Assembly (NCBI GenBank): GCA_025929535.1
Contig: JAICLZ010000016.1
Location: 1 to 64,000, forward strand
Length of the DNA stretch: 64,000 bases
Direction: 5' to 3'
Origin: Gemmatimonadaceae bacterium
Lineage (GTDB): Bacteria > Gemmatimonadota > Gemmatimonadetes > Gemmatimonadales > Gemmatimonadaceae
A model generated the notes under the pieces. The model was not told the DNA's origin. It saw nothing but the letters and a program-made list of their open reading frames with translations, and made no database searches. Of the stretch, positions 20,961 through 30,430 are shown piece by piece (position 1 is the stretch's first letter; every line of letters begins with the position of its first letter). Position numbers and translations under genes: made by a program.

Positions 20961-22958
20961 CGCGCGAAGATCGAGGGGCATGCCGGGCGGCTGCTCCGGC
21001 GCGGGGGCTGGCGCAGGGGCGGGATACGCCGCCATCCGGCGCATGCGCTCTCGCACGCCCACATCGATGAAGCGCGAGAGCTGGTCGATCGTGTACTCGC
21101 TGCCCCAGCGCGAGCCGTAGCTGTTGAGTGGATAGAGCACGGCGAGGTGATGGCGCGCGCGCGTCATCGCCACGTACATGAGGCGGCGCTCCTCCTCCAT
21201 CTCGTCGTCGCTCCGCAGCGCGCGCGAGGACGGAAACCATCCGTCCACCGCCCAGATCACGAACACGGCATCCCACTCGCGGCCTTTCGCGCTGTGCGCA
21301 GTGCTCAGGATCAGCGCGTCGTCATCGGTGGTGCTCCCGGTGGCGAGATCCTGCGTTGCGGAGGGGGGCTCGAGGGCGAGCTCCGAGAGGAAGGCCGCGC
21401 GCGACGGAAATTTCGCCGCGATGATCTCGAGCTGATCGAGATCCGCGAGACGCGGCTCGATTCGATCGTAGCGCTCGCGCAGGATCGCGTCGTACATGCG
21501 GCGCAGCGCCGCGATCTCCGCGGGAACGGCGCGATCGACCTCCTCCGCGCGCAGCGACGCGAAGAGCTGAACGAGCGCGGCGTGCGCATCGCGCGCGCGC
21601 AGCGGTGGCGTGAGCTCGGCGAGTGCGGACGGATCCCAGCGGCGCGCCTGGAGGATGTCGATTGCTGCGCGGGCGGTGGCATCGCCCACGCCGGGAAGCA
21701 GGAGCAGCACGCGGAACCAGCTCACCTCGTCGCGCGGGTTCTCGAGAATGCGGAGGAACGCGAGCACGTCCTTCACGTGCGCGGCCTCGAGGAACTTGAG
21801 CCCGCCCCACTTCTCGAACGGGATCTTGCGATTCGTGAGCTCGATCTCGAGGTCGGCGGACATGTAGCCCGCGCGAAAGAGCACCGCCATCTCGCGCAGC
21901 GGCGTTCCCTCCTCGTGCAGCTCGAGAATCCGGTCGACCACCCAGCTCGTCTGCTCGTGCTCATCTCGCGCGGCCACGAGTGACGGCGCCTCACCGCCGG
22001 TGCGCCGCGTGAAGAGGTTCTTCGTGAAGCGCTGCCGTGCACGCGAGATCACGGTGTTGGTGACGTCGAGAATCGGCTGCGTGGACCTGTAGTTGTGCTC
22101 GAGCGCGACGACCGTCGTTCCCTCGAACTGCTTCGGGAAGTCGAGCATGTTACGTACGTTCGCGCCGCGGAAAGCGTAGATGCTCTGCGCGTCGTCGCCC
22201 ACGACGGTGATGTTCCGGTGGCCGCCCGCCATCGCGCGCAGAATCCGCGCCTGCAGCGCGTTCGTGTCCTGATATTCATCCACGAGCACGTGATCGTAGA
22301 GCGCCGCGATGCGAGCGCCCAGCTCGGGCGATCCCTCGAGCATCGCAACCCAGAAGAGCAGCAGATCGTCGTAGTCGACGAGATTGCGCTCCTCCTTTCG
22401 CGTGGTGTATCCGGCGAACACACGCGTGATGTCGGCGGCGAGCTCGCTGAACAGGGGGAGATCGTCGCGCAGAATGTCCTCGACGGAAATCTCCGTGTTC
22501 ACGTGCCGCGAGTAGACGTGATGCAGCGTTTCCTTTTTCGGAAAGCGCGACTTGCGCTGGCCGAAGCCGAGTGCGGCGCGCGACATTCCCATGAGATCCT
22601 CGGCGTCGCCCTGGTCGAGAATGGTGAAGTCCTTGGCCAGTCCCGCAGCCGGTCCGTACGCGCGCAGCAGCCGGTGAGCCGTGGCGTGGAAGGTGCCGCC
22701 GTGCACCCGCGCGCTCGCGCCGCCCGCGAGCCGCGCGACGCGGCCGAGCATCTCCTGCGCGGCGCGGCGCGTGAAGGTGAGCAGCAGGATGCGATGCGGC
22801 GGCACACCGCGCGCCAGCAGATGCGCGACGCGATAGACGAGCGCGCGCGTTTTGCCGGTGCCCGCGCCGGCGACCACGAGCAAGGGACCGTTGCCGAAGG
22901 TCGCGGCCGCGTGCTGCTGCGGGTTCAGCTCCGCCGCGAAATCGATCGGCTCAGGCAT
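20931..22958 (-). CDS. UvrD/PcrA-type superfamily I DNA helicase
   Basis: LNPQQHAAATFGNGPLLVVAGAGTGKTRALVYRVAHLL; VDEYQDTNALQ; STAHSAKGREWDAVFVIWAVDGWFPS. Confidence 0.93.
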   Translation of the reverse strand: MPEPIDFAAELNPQQHAAATFGNGPLLVVAGAGTGKTRALVYRVAHLLARGVPPHRILLLTFTRRAAQEMLGRVARLAGGASARVHGGTFHATAHRLLRAYGPAAGLAKDFTILDQGDAEDLMGMSRAALGFGQRKSRFPKKETLHHVYSRHVNTEISVEDILRDDLPLFSELAADITRVFAGYTTRKEERNLVDYDDLLLFWVAMLEGSPELGARIAALYDHVLVDEYQDTNALQARILRAMAGGHRNITVVGDDAQSIYAFRGANVRNMLDFPKQFEGTTVVALEHNYRSTQPILDVTNTVISRARQRFTKNLFTRRTGGEAPSLVAARDEHEQTSWVVDRILELHEEGTPLREMAVLFRAGYMSADLEIELTNRKIPFEKWGGLKFLEAAHVKDVLAFLRILENPRDEVSWFRVLLLLPGVGDATARAAIDILQARRWDPSALAELTPPLRARDAHAALVQLFASLRAEEVDRAVPAEIAALRRMYDAILRERYDRIEPRLADLDQLEIIAAKFPSRAAFLSELALEPPSATQDLATGSTTDDDALILSTAHSAKGREWDAVFVIWAVDGWFPSSRALRSDDEMEEERRLMYVAMTRARHHLAVLYPLNSYGSRWGSEYTIDQLSRFIDVGVRERMRRMAAYPAPAPAPAPEQPPGMPLDLRALLRGRFGAP

Positions 22959-22963
22959 CCGTT

Positions 22964-23737
22964 TCAGGCATCCGAAGCGTCGAAGACGATGCTCAGGCAC
23001 GTCGGCCCGCCCTCGGCCTTTTGCAGCTCGGACAGATCCACTGGCGCAACGGTGAAGCCGCGCGACTCGAGCTTCGCGCGCGTGCGCGGGAACGACGCGG
23101 GCATCACGAGCGTATTGCCGATCGCGAGCACGCTGGCGCCCCAGGGCTCCGTCTCGTGGACGGTGAGCAGCTCGATGTCGCCGAACGCACTCGTGGCCGC
23201 CCACTCGGGATTCGCGAGCAGCACGCCCCGTCCGGCGTAGGTGCACGCGGTCTTCAAATGCAGAGCGCCGCGCACCGGCACTGCGCGCACCATGTAACCG
23301 AGTGGTGACACGAGCGCGCCCAGCTGGTCGATGCCGGCCGAGTTGGTGCGGCTGGAGAGGCCGACGTACATCGTGCGGTCCACTTGCACGACGTCGCCGC
23401 CGTCGAGCGTCGCGGGCGCGGTGAGCCGGTGCACCGGGCGGTAGCGGCTCATCGCGTGCGCGATGCTCTCGGTTTCGGCGCGGCGCGATGCGGCGCCGGG
23501 CGCAGTCACGATCCCGATCTCGTCGAGCATCATCCCCACATCTTCCACGAAGACCGCATCGGCGAGCGCGTCTTCCGCCGGCAGATGATCGATGAGCACG
23601 CCCAATTCCGCGAGTGTGCGCTCGTACTCCTCGTGCTGGCGCCGCGCGAGCGGGATGTCGATCGGCACGCGGTCGCGGAAGGTGAGCTCGCCCGTCGCGA
23701 GCGATGCGCTCACGCCGCGCGTGATGGCGGTCAGCAT
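22964..23737 (-). CDS. Dimethylarginine dimethylaminohydrolase-like / amidinotransferase-fold enzyme
   Basis: VFVEDVGMMLDEIGIVTAPGAASRRAE; TLDGGDVVQVDRTMYVGLSSRTN; EGGPTCLSIVF. Confidence 0.82.
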   Translation of the reverse strand: MLTAITRGVSASLATGELTFRDRVPIDIPLARRQHEEYERTLAELGVLIDHLPAEDALADAVFVEDVGMMLDEIGIVTAPGAASRRAETESIAHAMSRYRPVHRLTAPATLDGGDVVQVDRTMYVGLSSRTNSAGIDQLGALVSPLGYMVRAVPVRGALHLKTACTYAGRGVLLANPEWAATSAFGDIELLTVHETEPWGASVLAIGNTLVMPASFPRTRAKLESRGFTVAPVDLSELQKAEGGPTCLSIVFDASDA

Positions 23738-23792
23738 GGGAGGACGGTTGTCAGGGGAGAACGACGCGCTGCCGAAATATAGCGCGCGCTCC

Positions 23793-23817
23793 CCGCTCCC
23801 GCCGCGCGCGGGAGCGG
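23793..23817 (-). terminator. 10-bp stem hairpin after lipB, before the ddaH-like gene
   Basis: ccgctcccgc-cgcgc-gcgggagcgg. Confidence 0.5.
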
Positions 23818-23831
23818 CGTGCGAACGTAGC

Positions 23832-24584
23832 TCAGCCCAGAGGCAGCCTCGCGGATAGCGCGCCCGGGCCGAGCGGCTCCGGATCGAGTGCGAACACGGT
23901 GCCAAAGCACGCGGTGACCGTCTCGGCGACGAGCGAGAGCGGCGGGGCGGCGCTGCCGAGCTCTCGCTCAACCGATGTCATGGTCACGCCGGACAGCCCG
24001 CACGGAACGATCAGATCGAAGTACGAGAGATCGTTCGAGACGTTGAGCGCGAACCCGTGCCACGTCACCCAGTCGCGCGCGTGTACGCCGATCGATGCGA
24101 TCTTTCGCCCGCTCGTCCATACACCGGTGCGCCCCTCGCTGCGCTCCGCCGGAATGCCGACGTGCTCGAGCGCGCGCACGAGCACCGCCTCCACCTGGCG
24201 AAGATACCAGTGGAGATCCTGCTTGTGTCCGCGCAGGTTCACGATCGGATACCCCACGAGCTGGCCCGGCCCGTGGAAGGTGACGTCTCCGCCGCGCTCC
24301 ACCTCGAACAGCTCCACACCGCGTTCCCGGAGCATGGCTGGAGTTACCACCAGGTGCTGCGCCTTCGAGCTGCGGCCGAGCGTGACGACGGGCGGATGCT
24401 CGAGGAGCAGAAGCACGTCGTGCGGGATCACGCCGCTGATGCGCGCCCGCGCGACGGCGCGCTGGAGCTCGAGCCCGCGCGCGTAGGGCACGAGCCCGAG
24501 ATGAACGACGTACAGCGGCGCCAGCGCTGCCGACGCCACGTGCTCCTCTTCGATCTGCGCGGTGTTCAGCACCGTCTCACGCAT
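23832..24584 (-). CDS. lipB: Octanoyl-(lipoyl) transferase
   Basis: LLLLEHPPVVTLGRSS; ERGGDVTFHGPGQLVGYPIVNLR; GRTGVWTSGRKIASIGVHARDWVTWHGFALNV. Confidence 0.95.
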   Translation of the reverse strand: MRETVLNTAQIEEEHVASAALAPLYVVHLGLVPYARGLELQRAVARARISGVIPHDVLLLLEHPPVVTLGRSSKAQHLVVTPAMLRERGVELFEVERGGDVTFHGPGQLVGYPIVNLRGHKQDLHWYLRQVEAVLVRALEHVGIPAERSEGRTGVWTSGRKIASIGVHARDWVTWHGFALNVSNDLSYFDLIVPCGLSGVTMTSVERELGSAAPPLSLVAETVTACFGTVFALDPEPLGPGALSARLPLG

Positions 24585-25977
24585 TGAGCACGCGGCCCAT
24601 GGAATCGAGAATCGCCTCCGCGATCGCCTCCGACAGCGTCGGGTGCGCATGGATCGCGAGATCGACTTCCTCCACCGTGAACTCGTTCTCGCGCGCGACC
24701 ACGAGCTCGTGGATCAGCTCCGTCGCATGCGCCCCGATGATGTGCGCGCCGAGGATCTCGCCGTACTTCGAATCGCGAATGATCTTCACGAAGCCCTCGG
24801 TCTCGCCCGAGGTGCGCGCACGGCCGTTCGCGGAAAAGTTGTACCGGCCCACCTTGTAGTCGAGCTTCTTCTCCTTCACCTGCTGCTCCGTGAGGCCGAT
24901 CGACGCGACTTCCGGATGGCAGTACGTGCAGCTCGGAATGTTGCCGTAGTTCACGTGATGGTCGTTCTTCCCCGCGATGACCTCGGCCACGACCACTCCC
25001 TCGCGCTCGCCCTTGTGCGCGAGCATCGGCGGCCCGGCCACGTCGCCGATGGCGTAGATGCCTTCGGCGCTCGTGCGCATCTGCTCATCGATCTGGATGA
25101 AGCCGCGATCGGTGAGCTTCACGCCCTGGGCTTCGAGGCCGATCCCGTCGATCACCGGTGCGCGTCCCGCCGCCACCAGCACCTTCTCGACCGTGAGCTC
25201 CTTCTTCTCGGGTCCCGCAAGGCTGATCGTGACGGAGCCTTTCCCGACCTTGGCGGCCGTGATCCTGGCTCCGGTGATGACATCGATGCCGCGCTTCTTG
25301 AAGCTCTTCGTGAGCTCAGCGGCGACATCGGCGTCCTCGAGCGGAAGGATCGCGGGCAGCGCCTCGAGCAGCGTGACCTTCGTGCCGAACTCGCTGAAGA
25401 CGTCCGCGAACTCGCAGCCCACCGCGCCCGCGCCGACGATCGCCATGGTGGCGGGCGCCTTGTCGGCGATGAGCACGTCGTCGGACGACAGGATGTTCGA
25501 CTTGTCGAGCGTGAGCCCGATCGCCGGAATTCCCTTGACGCGCGAGCCCGTGCAGATCACGATCGCCTTCTTTGCGTCGTGCGTGGTCACGGCGCCCTTG
25601 TCATCGGTGACCGACATGGTCTTCCTTCCGGTGAGCGCGCCGGTGCCCCTGATCCAGGTGATCTTGTTCTTCTTGAAGAGGAACTCGACTCCCTTGGAGT
25701 TCTGCGTGCTCACCGCGCGCGAGCGCTTCATCGCCACGCCGTAGTCGGTGGTGATCTCGCCCACGCTCACACCAAAGGTCTTCGCCTCGCGCGCGCGGTG
25801 CGCGACTGCCGCCGACTCGAGCAGCGCCTTCGCGGGAATGCATCCCCAGAGCACGCACGTGCCGCCGAGCCCTTCGCGCTCGACCACGGCCACGGTGAGG
25901 CCGAGCTGTGCGGCGCGAATGGCACCCACGTAGCCGGCGGGTCCGCCGCCCAGGAAGATCACGTCGAAGGAAGCCAT
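24577..25977 (-). CDS. lpdA: Dihydrolipoyl dehydrogenase
   Basis: GGGPAGYVGAIRAAQLGLTVAVVEREGLGGTCVLWGCIPAKALL; YAIGDVAGPPMLAHKG; AHIIGAHATELIHE. Confidence 0.96.
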   Translation of the reverse strand: MASFDVIFLGGGPAGYVGAIRAAQLGLTVAVVEREGLGGTCVLWGCIPAKALLESAAVAHRAREAKTFGVSVGEITTDYGVAMKRSRAVSTQNSKGVEFLFKKNKITWIRGTGALTGRKTMSVTDDKGAVTTHDAKKAIVICTGSRVKGIPAIGLTLDKSNILSSDDVLIADKAPATMAIVGAGAVGCEFADVFSEFGTKVTLLEALPAILPLEDADVAAELTKSFKKRGIDVITGARITAAKVGKGSVTISLAGPEKKELTVEKVLVAAGRAPVIDGIGLEAQGVKLTDRGFIQIDEQMRTSAEGIYAIGDVAGPPMLAHKGEREGVVVAEVIAGKNDHHVNYGNIPSCTYCHPEVASIGLTEQQVKEKKLDYKVGRYNFSANGRARTSGETEGFVKIIRDSKYGEILGAHIIGAHATELIHELVVARENEFTVEEVDLAIHAHPTLSEAIAEAILDSMGRVLNA

Positions 25978-26013
25978 TGTCAGTTCGATCCTGTGGTGAA
26001 AAAGGGCACGTGG

Positions 26014-27309
26014 TCAGAACACGAGCATGAGTGGGTTTTCGATCAGGCGGTGCAGCGTCTGCATGAAGCGCGCACCGGTGGCGCCGTCCACGGCGCGATG
26101 GTCGCAGCTCATCGTGATGCGCACGCGCGTGCGCACCACGAGCGCGCCATCAATCACGACCGGCACATCGCCCACCGCGCCAACCGCGAAGATCGCGACT
26201 TCCGGCGGGTTGATGATCGCGGTGAACTCATCGATGCCGAACATGCCGAGGTTGGACACGGTGGCCGTGGCTCCGGTGTATTCCCCGGGCGCGAGCTTCC
26301 GTTCGCGCGCGCGCTTCGCGAGCTCACGCGACTCGCGCGCGATCTCGCTGATGCGCTTCCTGTCCGCGTCGGCGATGATCGGCGTGATGAGCCCATCCTC
26401 CACCGCCACGGCCATGCCGAGGTGCACGCGGTGGTGGTGACGGATGCTGTCGCCGAGCCAGTGCGCGTTCACTTCGGGATGCCGGCTGAGCGCAGTGGCG
26501 ATCGCCTTGAGCAGGATGTCGTTGTACGAGACCTTGAACTCATCGCCCAGCGCGATCATGCGCTCGCGCAGCTCGCGGACACTGGTGAGATCGAAATCGG
26601 CGGTGAGAAAGAAGGTCGGTATCGGCCCATTCGACTCGGCGAGGCGGCGCGCGATTGTCTTGCGGATCTGCGTGAGAGGAATGTCCTCGAAGTCGCCGGC
26701 ACCCGCGGTGCGAGGCACCGGTGGCGCGGGACGCACCGCGGGCGGAGCGGCCGTCACCGGCGCAGCGGACGCAGCGGCCTCGATATCGCGGCGGATGACG
26801 CGACCGCCGGGACCGCTGCCGTGCAGCCGTGCGAGATCGAGCCCGCGCTCGCTCGCGAGACGACGCGCGAGCGGCGATGAGCGCGCGCGTCCGCCGCCGT
26901 TGCCCCCGGACGTCGGTGCGGAGGGGGGTGCGGAGGTGGGCATCGTGGCCGCGGGTGTTGGCGCCGCGGCCGCCTGCGATGCCGAGGGCACTTCACTCCG
27001 CGGCGGCGAAGGCTCCGATGGCGTGAGCGCAGCCGCGGGCGCCTTTTTCGTGAGCGCGTCGATGTTCTCGTCCGGCGCGCCGATCACCGCGAGCAGCTCG
27101 CCCACCGGGCGTGTGTCGCCCTCGGCCGCGAGACGCGCGCGCAGCACGCCATCGCCGCGGGCGGTCAGCTCCATCACCGCCTTGTCCGTCTCCACCTCCG
27201 CGAGCACGTCGCCCTTCGCGACCGGATCGCCTTCGTTCTTGAGCCATTTGACGAGACGTCCTTCCTCCATCGTTGGAGAAAGCGCCTCCATGGTCACCTT
27301 CGTCGCCAT
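26014..27309 (-). CDS. pdhC: Pyruvate dehydrogenase E2 (dihydrolipoamide acetyltransferase), single lipoyl domain
   Basis: MATKVTMEALSPTMEEGRLVKWLKNEGDPV...VETDKAVME; PSBD SPLARRLASERGLDLARLHGSGPGGRV; MSCDHRAVDGATGARF. Confidence 0.95.
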   Translation of the reverse strand: MATKVTMEALSPTMEEGRLVKWLKNEGDPVAKGDVLAEVETDKAVMELTARGDGVLRARLAAEGDTRPVGELLAVIGAPDENIDALTKKAPAAALTPSEPSPPRSEVPSASQAAAAPTPAATMPTSAPPSAPTSGGNGGGRARSSPLARRLASERGLDLARLHGSGPGGRVIRRDIEAAASAAPVTAAPPAVRPAPPVPRTAGAGDFEDIPLTQIRKTIARRLAESNGPIPTFFLTADFDLTSVRELRERMIALGDEFKVSYNDILLKAIATALSRHPEVNAHWLGDSIRHHHRVHLGMAVAVEDGLITPIIADADRKRISEIARESRELAKRARERKLAPGEYTGATATVSNLGMFGIDEFTAIINPPEVAIFAVGAVGDVPVVIDGALVVRTRVRITMSCDHRAVDGATGARFMQTLHRLIENPLMLVF

Positions 27310-27328
27310 CACATCCTCCGAGTCGCGG

Positions 27329-28309
27329 CTAGTCCAGGTAGAGCACTTGCCGCACGGCGGCAACGGTCTTCTGCGCGTCGGGCTTTGCGGCGCGCTCGAG
27401 GTTCTTGGCGTAGGGCATCGGGACGTCCGCCTGATGCACGCGCAGCACGGGCGCATCGAGATCGTCGAAGCAGTCGCGCTGCACGTAGTCCGCGATCTGC
27501 GCGCCCATGCCGCAGATCTCCCATCCCTCCTCCACCACCACCGCGCGATTCGTCTTGCGCACACTCGCGCACACCGTCTCCGCATCGAGCGGGCGCAGCG
27601 TGAGCAGATCGATCACCTCGGCGCGTATGCCGTCCTTCGCGAGCTGGTCGGCCGCCTGATTGGCGACGTTGATCATCTTGCCGTACGACACGATCGTGAC
27701 GTGATCGCCCTCGCGCTTCACCTGCGCCTTGCCGATCGGGATCGTGTAGTCGCTCTCGGGCACCTCGCCCTTCACGTTGTAGAGCATCTCGCCTTCGAGC
27801 ACCAGCACGGGGTTGTCATCGCGGATCGCGCTCTTGAGCAGCCCCTTCGCATCGTAGGGAGTGCCCGGCGCGACCACCTTCAGTCCCGGGATGTGCGCGA
27901 GCCACGACTCCCACGCCTGCGAATGCTGCGCGGAAAGCTGCAGCGCGGCGCCGTTCGGGCCGCGGAACACCATCGGGATGTTGAACTGCCCGCCCGACAT
28001 CGAGAGCATCTTCGCCGCCGAATTCACCACCTGGTCGAGCGCGAGCAGCGCGAAGTTCCAGGTCATGAACTCGATCACGGGCCGCAGCCCGACCATTGCC
28101 GCGCCCACGCCGACGCCCGCGAAGCCGAGCTCAGTGATCGGAGTATCGACGACGCGCATCTCGCCGAACTCCTGCAGCAAGCCTTTCGAGACCTTGTAGG
28201 CGCCCTGGTAGATCCCGACTTCCTCGCCCATGATGAAGACGCGGTCGTCGCGCTGCATCTCCTCGCGAAGCGCCTGGTTCAGGGCGTCGCGGTAGGTGAT
28301 GATCGCCAT
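27329..28309 (-). CDS. pdhB: Pyruvate dehydrogenase E1 component subunit beta
   Basis: ITYRDALNQALREEMQRDDRVFIMGEEVGIYQGAYKVSKGL. Confidence 0.96.
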   Translation of the reverse strand: MAIITYRDALNQALREEMQRDDRVFIMGEEVGIYQGAYKVSKGLLQEFGEMRVVDTPITELGFAGVGVGAAMVGLRPVIEFMTWNFALLALDQVVNSAAKMLSMSGGQFNIPMVFRGPNGAALQLSAQHSQAWESWLAHIPGLKVVAPGTPYDAKGLLKSAIRDDNPVLVLEGEMLYNVKGEVPESDYTIPIGKAQVKREGDHVTIVSYGKMINVANQAADQLAKDGIRAEVIDLLTLRPLDAETVCASVRKTNRAVVVEEGWEICGMGAQIADYVQRDCFDDLDAPVLRVHQADVPMPYAKNLERAAKPDAQKTVAAVRQVLYLD

Positions 28310-28310
28310 C

Positions 28311-29399
28311 TCAGCGCTCTCCCGCGACGGCGCCAGTGCTCGTGTCGCTCGTCGTGTCCACGTATACATCTTCCGTGAGCGCCTCGAGCGGCGGCTCCGG
28401 ACTCTCGTCGGCGAAGTTCCACGCATCCTCGACGATCGCCCGCACCTCGGCATCGATCGCCGCCATCTTCTCGTCGGACCACTCGCCGCGCTGCTCCATC
28501 TGCGCGCGCAACACCGTGATCGGATCGCGCTTCATGTACTCGTCGAGCTCCTCCTTGCTGCGATACGTGCCGCTCACGGCGTCCGACATCGAATGGCCCA
28601 TGAAGCGATAGGTGCGCACCTCGATCAGCGTGGGCGTGTTCTCCGTGCGCGCGCGCGTGACCGCGCGGATCGTCGCCTCGCGCACCGCGATCACGTCCTG
28701 CCCGTCGACGACCTCGTTCGGCATGTCGTACGAGCAGGCGCGCTCCGCGATGTCGTTCACCGACGATGCGCGCTCGAGCGCCGTGCCCATGCCGTAGCGA
28801 TTGTTCTCGACGAGGTAGATCACCGGCAGCTGCCAGAGCGCCGCCATGTTCAGCGCCTCGTGAAAGGCGCCGTTGTTCACGGCCGCCTCACCGAAGAAGC
28901 AGAGGCACACCTGATCGCCGCCGCGATACTTGATCGCGAAGCCCACGCCGGTCGCGATCGGAATGTGTCCCGCAACGATGCCGTGGCCACCGAGGAAGTT
29001 CGTGTTGCGATCGAAGAGGTGCATCGAGCCGCCCTTTCCCTTCGAGACGCCATCGATGCGTCCGAAGAGCTCGGCCATGATCGCACGCGGCGAAATGCCG
29101 CGCGCGAGCGCCTGTCCGTGATCGCGATAGCTCGTGATCACGTAGTCGTCCGGTCGCAGCACGGAGATGGCGCCGGCGCCAACCGCCTCCTGCCCGATGT
29201 AGAGGTGGCAGAAGCCGCCGATCTTGCCGAGCGCATACGCCTCGGCCGTGCGCTCCTCGAAGCGCCGCATGAGCAGCATTTCGCGGAGGAGCGAAAGCCG
29301 GAGCGCTGGATCGTCGGAGCTTTCGGGCTTTTTCCTGGCCATCGATGTCTCGGAGGGAGCGGGAGCGGAGCCGGAGGCGGAGGTGCGCGCGCGAGCCAT
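28311..29399 (-). CDS. pdhA: Pyruvate dehydrogenase E1 component subunit alpha
   Basis: GFCHLYIGQEAVGAGAISVLRPDDYVITSYRDHGQAL; GKGGSMHLFDRNTNFLGGHGIV. Confidence 0.96.
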   Translation of the reverse strand: MARARTSASGSAPAPSETSMARKKPESSDDPALRLSLLREMLLMRRFEERTAEAYALGKIGGFCHLYIGQEAVGAGAISVLRPDDYVITSYRDHGQALARGISPRAIMAELFGRIDGVSKGKGGSMHLFDRNTNFLGGHGIVAGHIPIATGVGFAIKYRGGDQVCLCFFGEAAVNNGAFHEALNMAALWQLPVIYLVENNRYGMGTALERASSVNDIAERACSYDMPNEVVDGQDVIAVREATIRAVTRARTENTPTLIEVRTYRFMGHSMSDAVSGTYRSKEELDEYMKRDPITVLRAQMEQRGEWSDEKMAAIDAEVRAIVEDAWNFADESPEPPLEALTEDVYVDTTSDTSTGAVAGER

Positions 29400-30283
29400 C
29401 AGACGCCTGCCGCCTGGACTTGCTCCCAGGCGTGATAGCTGGAACGAACGAGTGGTCCCGACTCCACATGCCGGTAGCCCATCTCGCGGCCGGCCTCGCG
29501 GAGCTCCGAGAACTCGCTTGGCGTGTAGTAGCGGTCCAGCGGATGGTGATTCGCCGATGGGCGGAGGTACTGGCCGAGCGTGAGGATGTCGACCTCTACC
29601 TCACGGAGCTCGCGCATGGTCTGGAGCACTTCGGGGATCGTCTCGCCCATGCCGAGGATGAGGCCAGTCTTGGTCGGGATCTGCGGCGCGATGCGCTTGG
29701 AGACACGGAAGATCTCGAGCACGCGCTCGTAGCGGCCGCCGGGACGGCAGCGTTTGAAGAGGCGCGGCACCGTCTCGGTGTTGTGATTGTAGATCTCCGG
29801 CGCGGCCTCCAGCACCGTGCGGATGGACTCCTCGCGCCCTTGGAAGTCGGGAACGAGCACCTCGACGGAGCAGTCGGGGAGCCGCTCGTGGATCTGGCGA
29901 ATGGTCTCGGCAAAGATGTAGGCGCCGAAATCCGGGAGGTCATCGCGGTCCACGGAGGTGATGACCGCGTGCTGGAGCCCGAGCTCGGCTATCGCAGCGG
30001 CCACGCGGGCGGGCTCCTCCACGTCGTACACGGGCGGGCGGCCGTGCGCGATCGCGCAGTAGGCGCAGTTGCGCGTGCAGACGTCGCCCAGGATCATGAA
30101 GGTGGCGGTGCCGTGCTCCCAGCATTCGCCGATGTTGGGGCAGTGGGCTTCCGCACAGACGGAATGCAGCTGGAGATCCTCCATGAGCTGCTGCATGCGG
30201 AGATAATTGGGACCGCCGGGCGCCCGCACCTTGAGCCACGCCGGCTTTCGCTCGGGAAGCGGAGCGGCCGTGTGCTTCCCCAT
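29399..30283 (-). CDS. lipA: Lipoyl synthase (radical SAM); upstream in-frame starts possible
   Basis: CAEAHCPNIGECWEHGTATFMILGDVCTRNCAYCAIAHG; VLVPDFQG; GMGETIPEVLQTMREL. Confidence 0.96.
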   Translation of the reverse strand: MGKHTAAPLPERKPAWLKVRAPGGPNYLRMQQLMEDLQLHSVCAEAHCPNIGECWEHGTATFMILGDVCTRNCAYCAIAHGRPPVYDVEEPARVAAAIAELGLQHAVITSVDRDDLPDFGAYIFAETIRQIHERLPDCSVEVLVPDFQGREESIRTVLEAAPEIYNHNTETVPRLFKRCRPGGRYERVLEIFRVSKRIAPQIPTKTGLILGMGETIPEVLQTMRELREVEVDILTLGQYLRPSANHHPLDRYYTPSEFSELREAGREMGYRHVESGPLVRSSYHAWEQVQAAGV

Positions 30284-30387
30284 GATCTGGTACAACGAAT
30301 CGTGCATGCGCCTCTGGTCGCAAAACGCGGCATGCGAGGGTGTCGCACGCCTCTGGCCCAAGCTATGTGCATGACCCAGCGTCGGAT

Positions 30388-30430
30388 AGTCGAGCTAACC
30401 AACTATGAAAATATAGCCAGTTACTCGACT
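30388..30430 (-). terminator. AT-rich imperfect hairpin overlapping the thiO stop, between thiO and lipA
   Basis: Minus strand AGTCGAG-TAAC-tgg-CTAT-attttc-ATAG-ttg-GTTA-g-CTCGACT. Confidence 0.4.

Noticed and set aside
24562-26880. 772-aa plus-strand ORF
   Set aside because: Antisense to lpdA/pdhC; spurious high-GC ORF.
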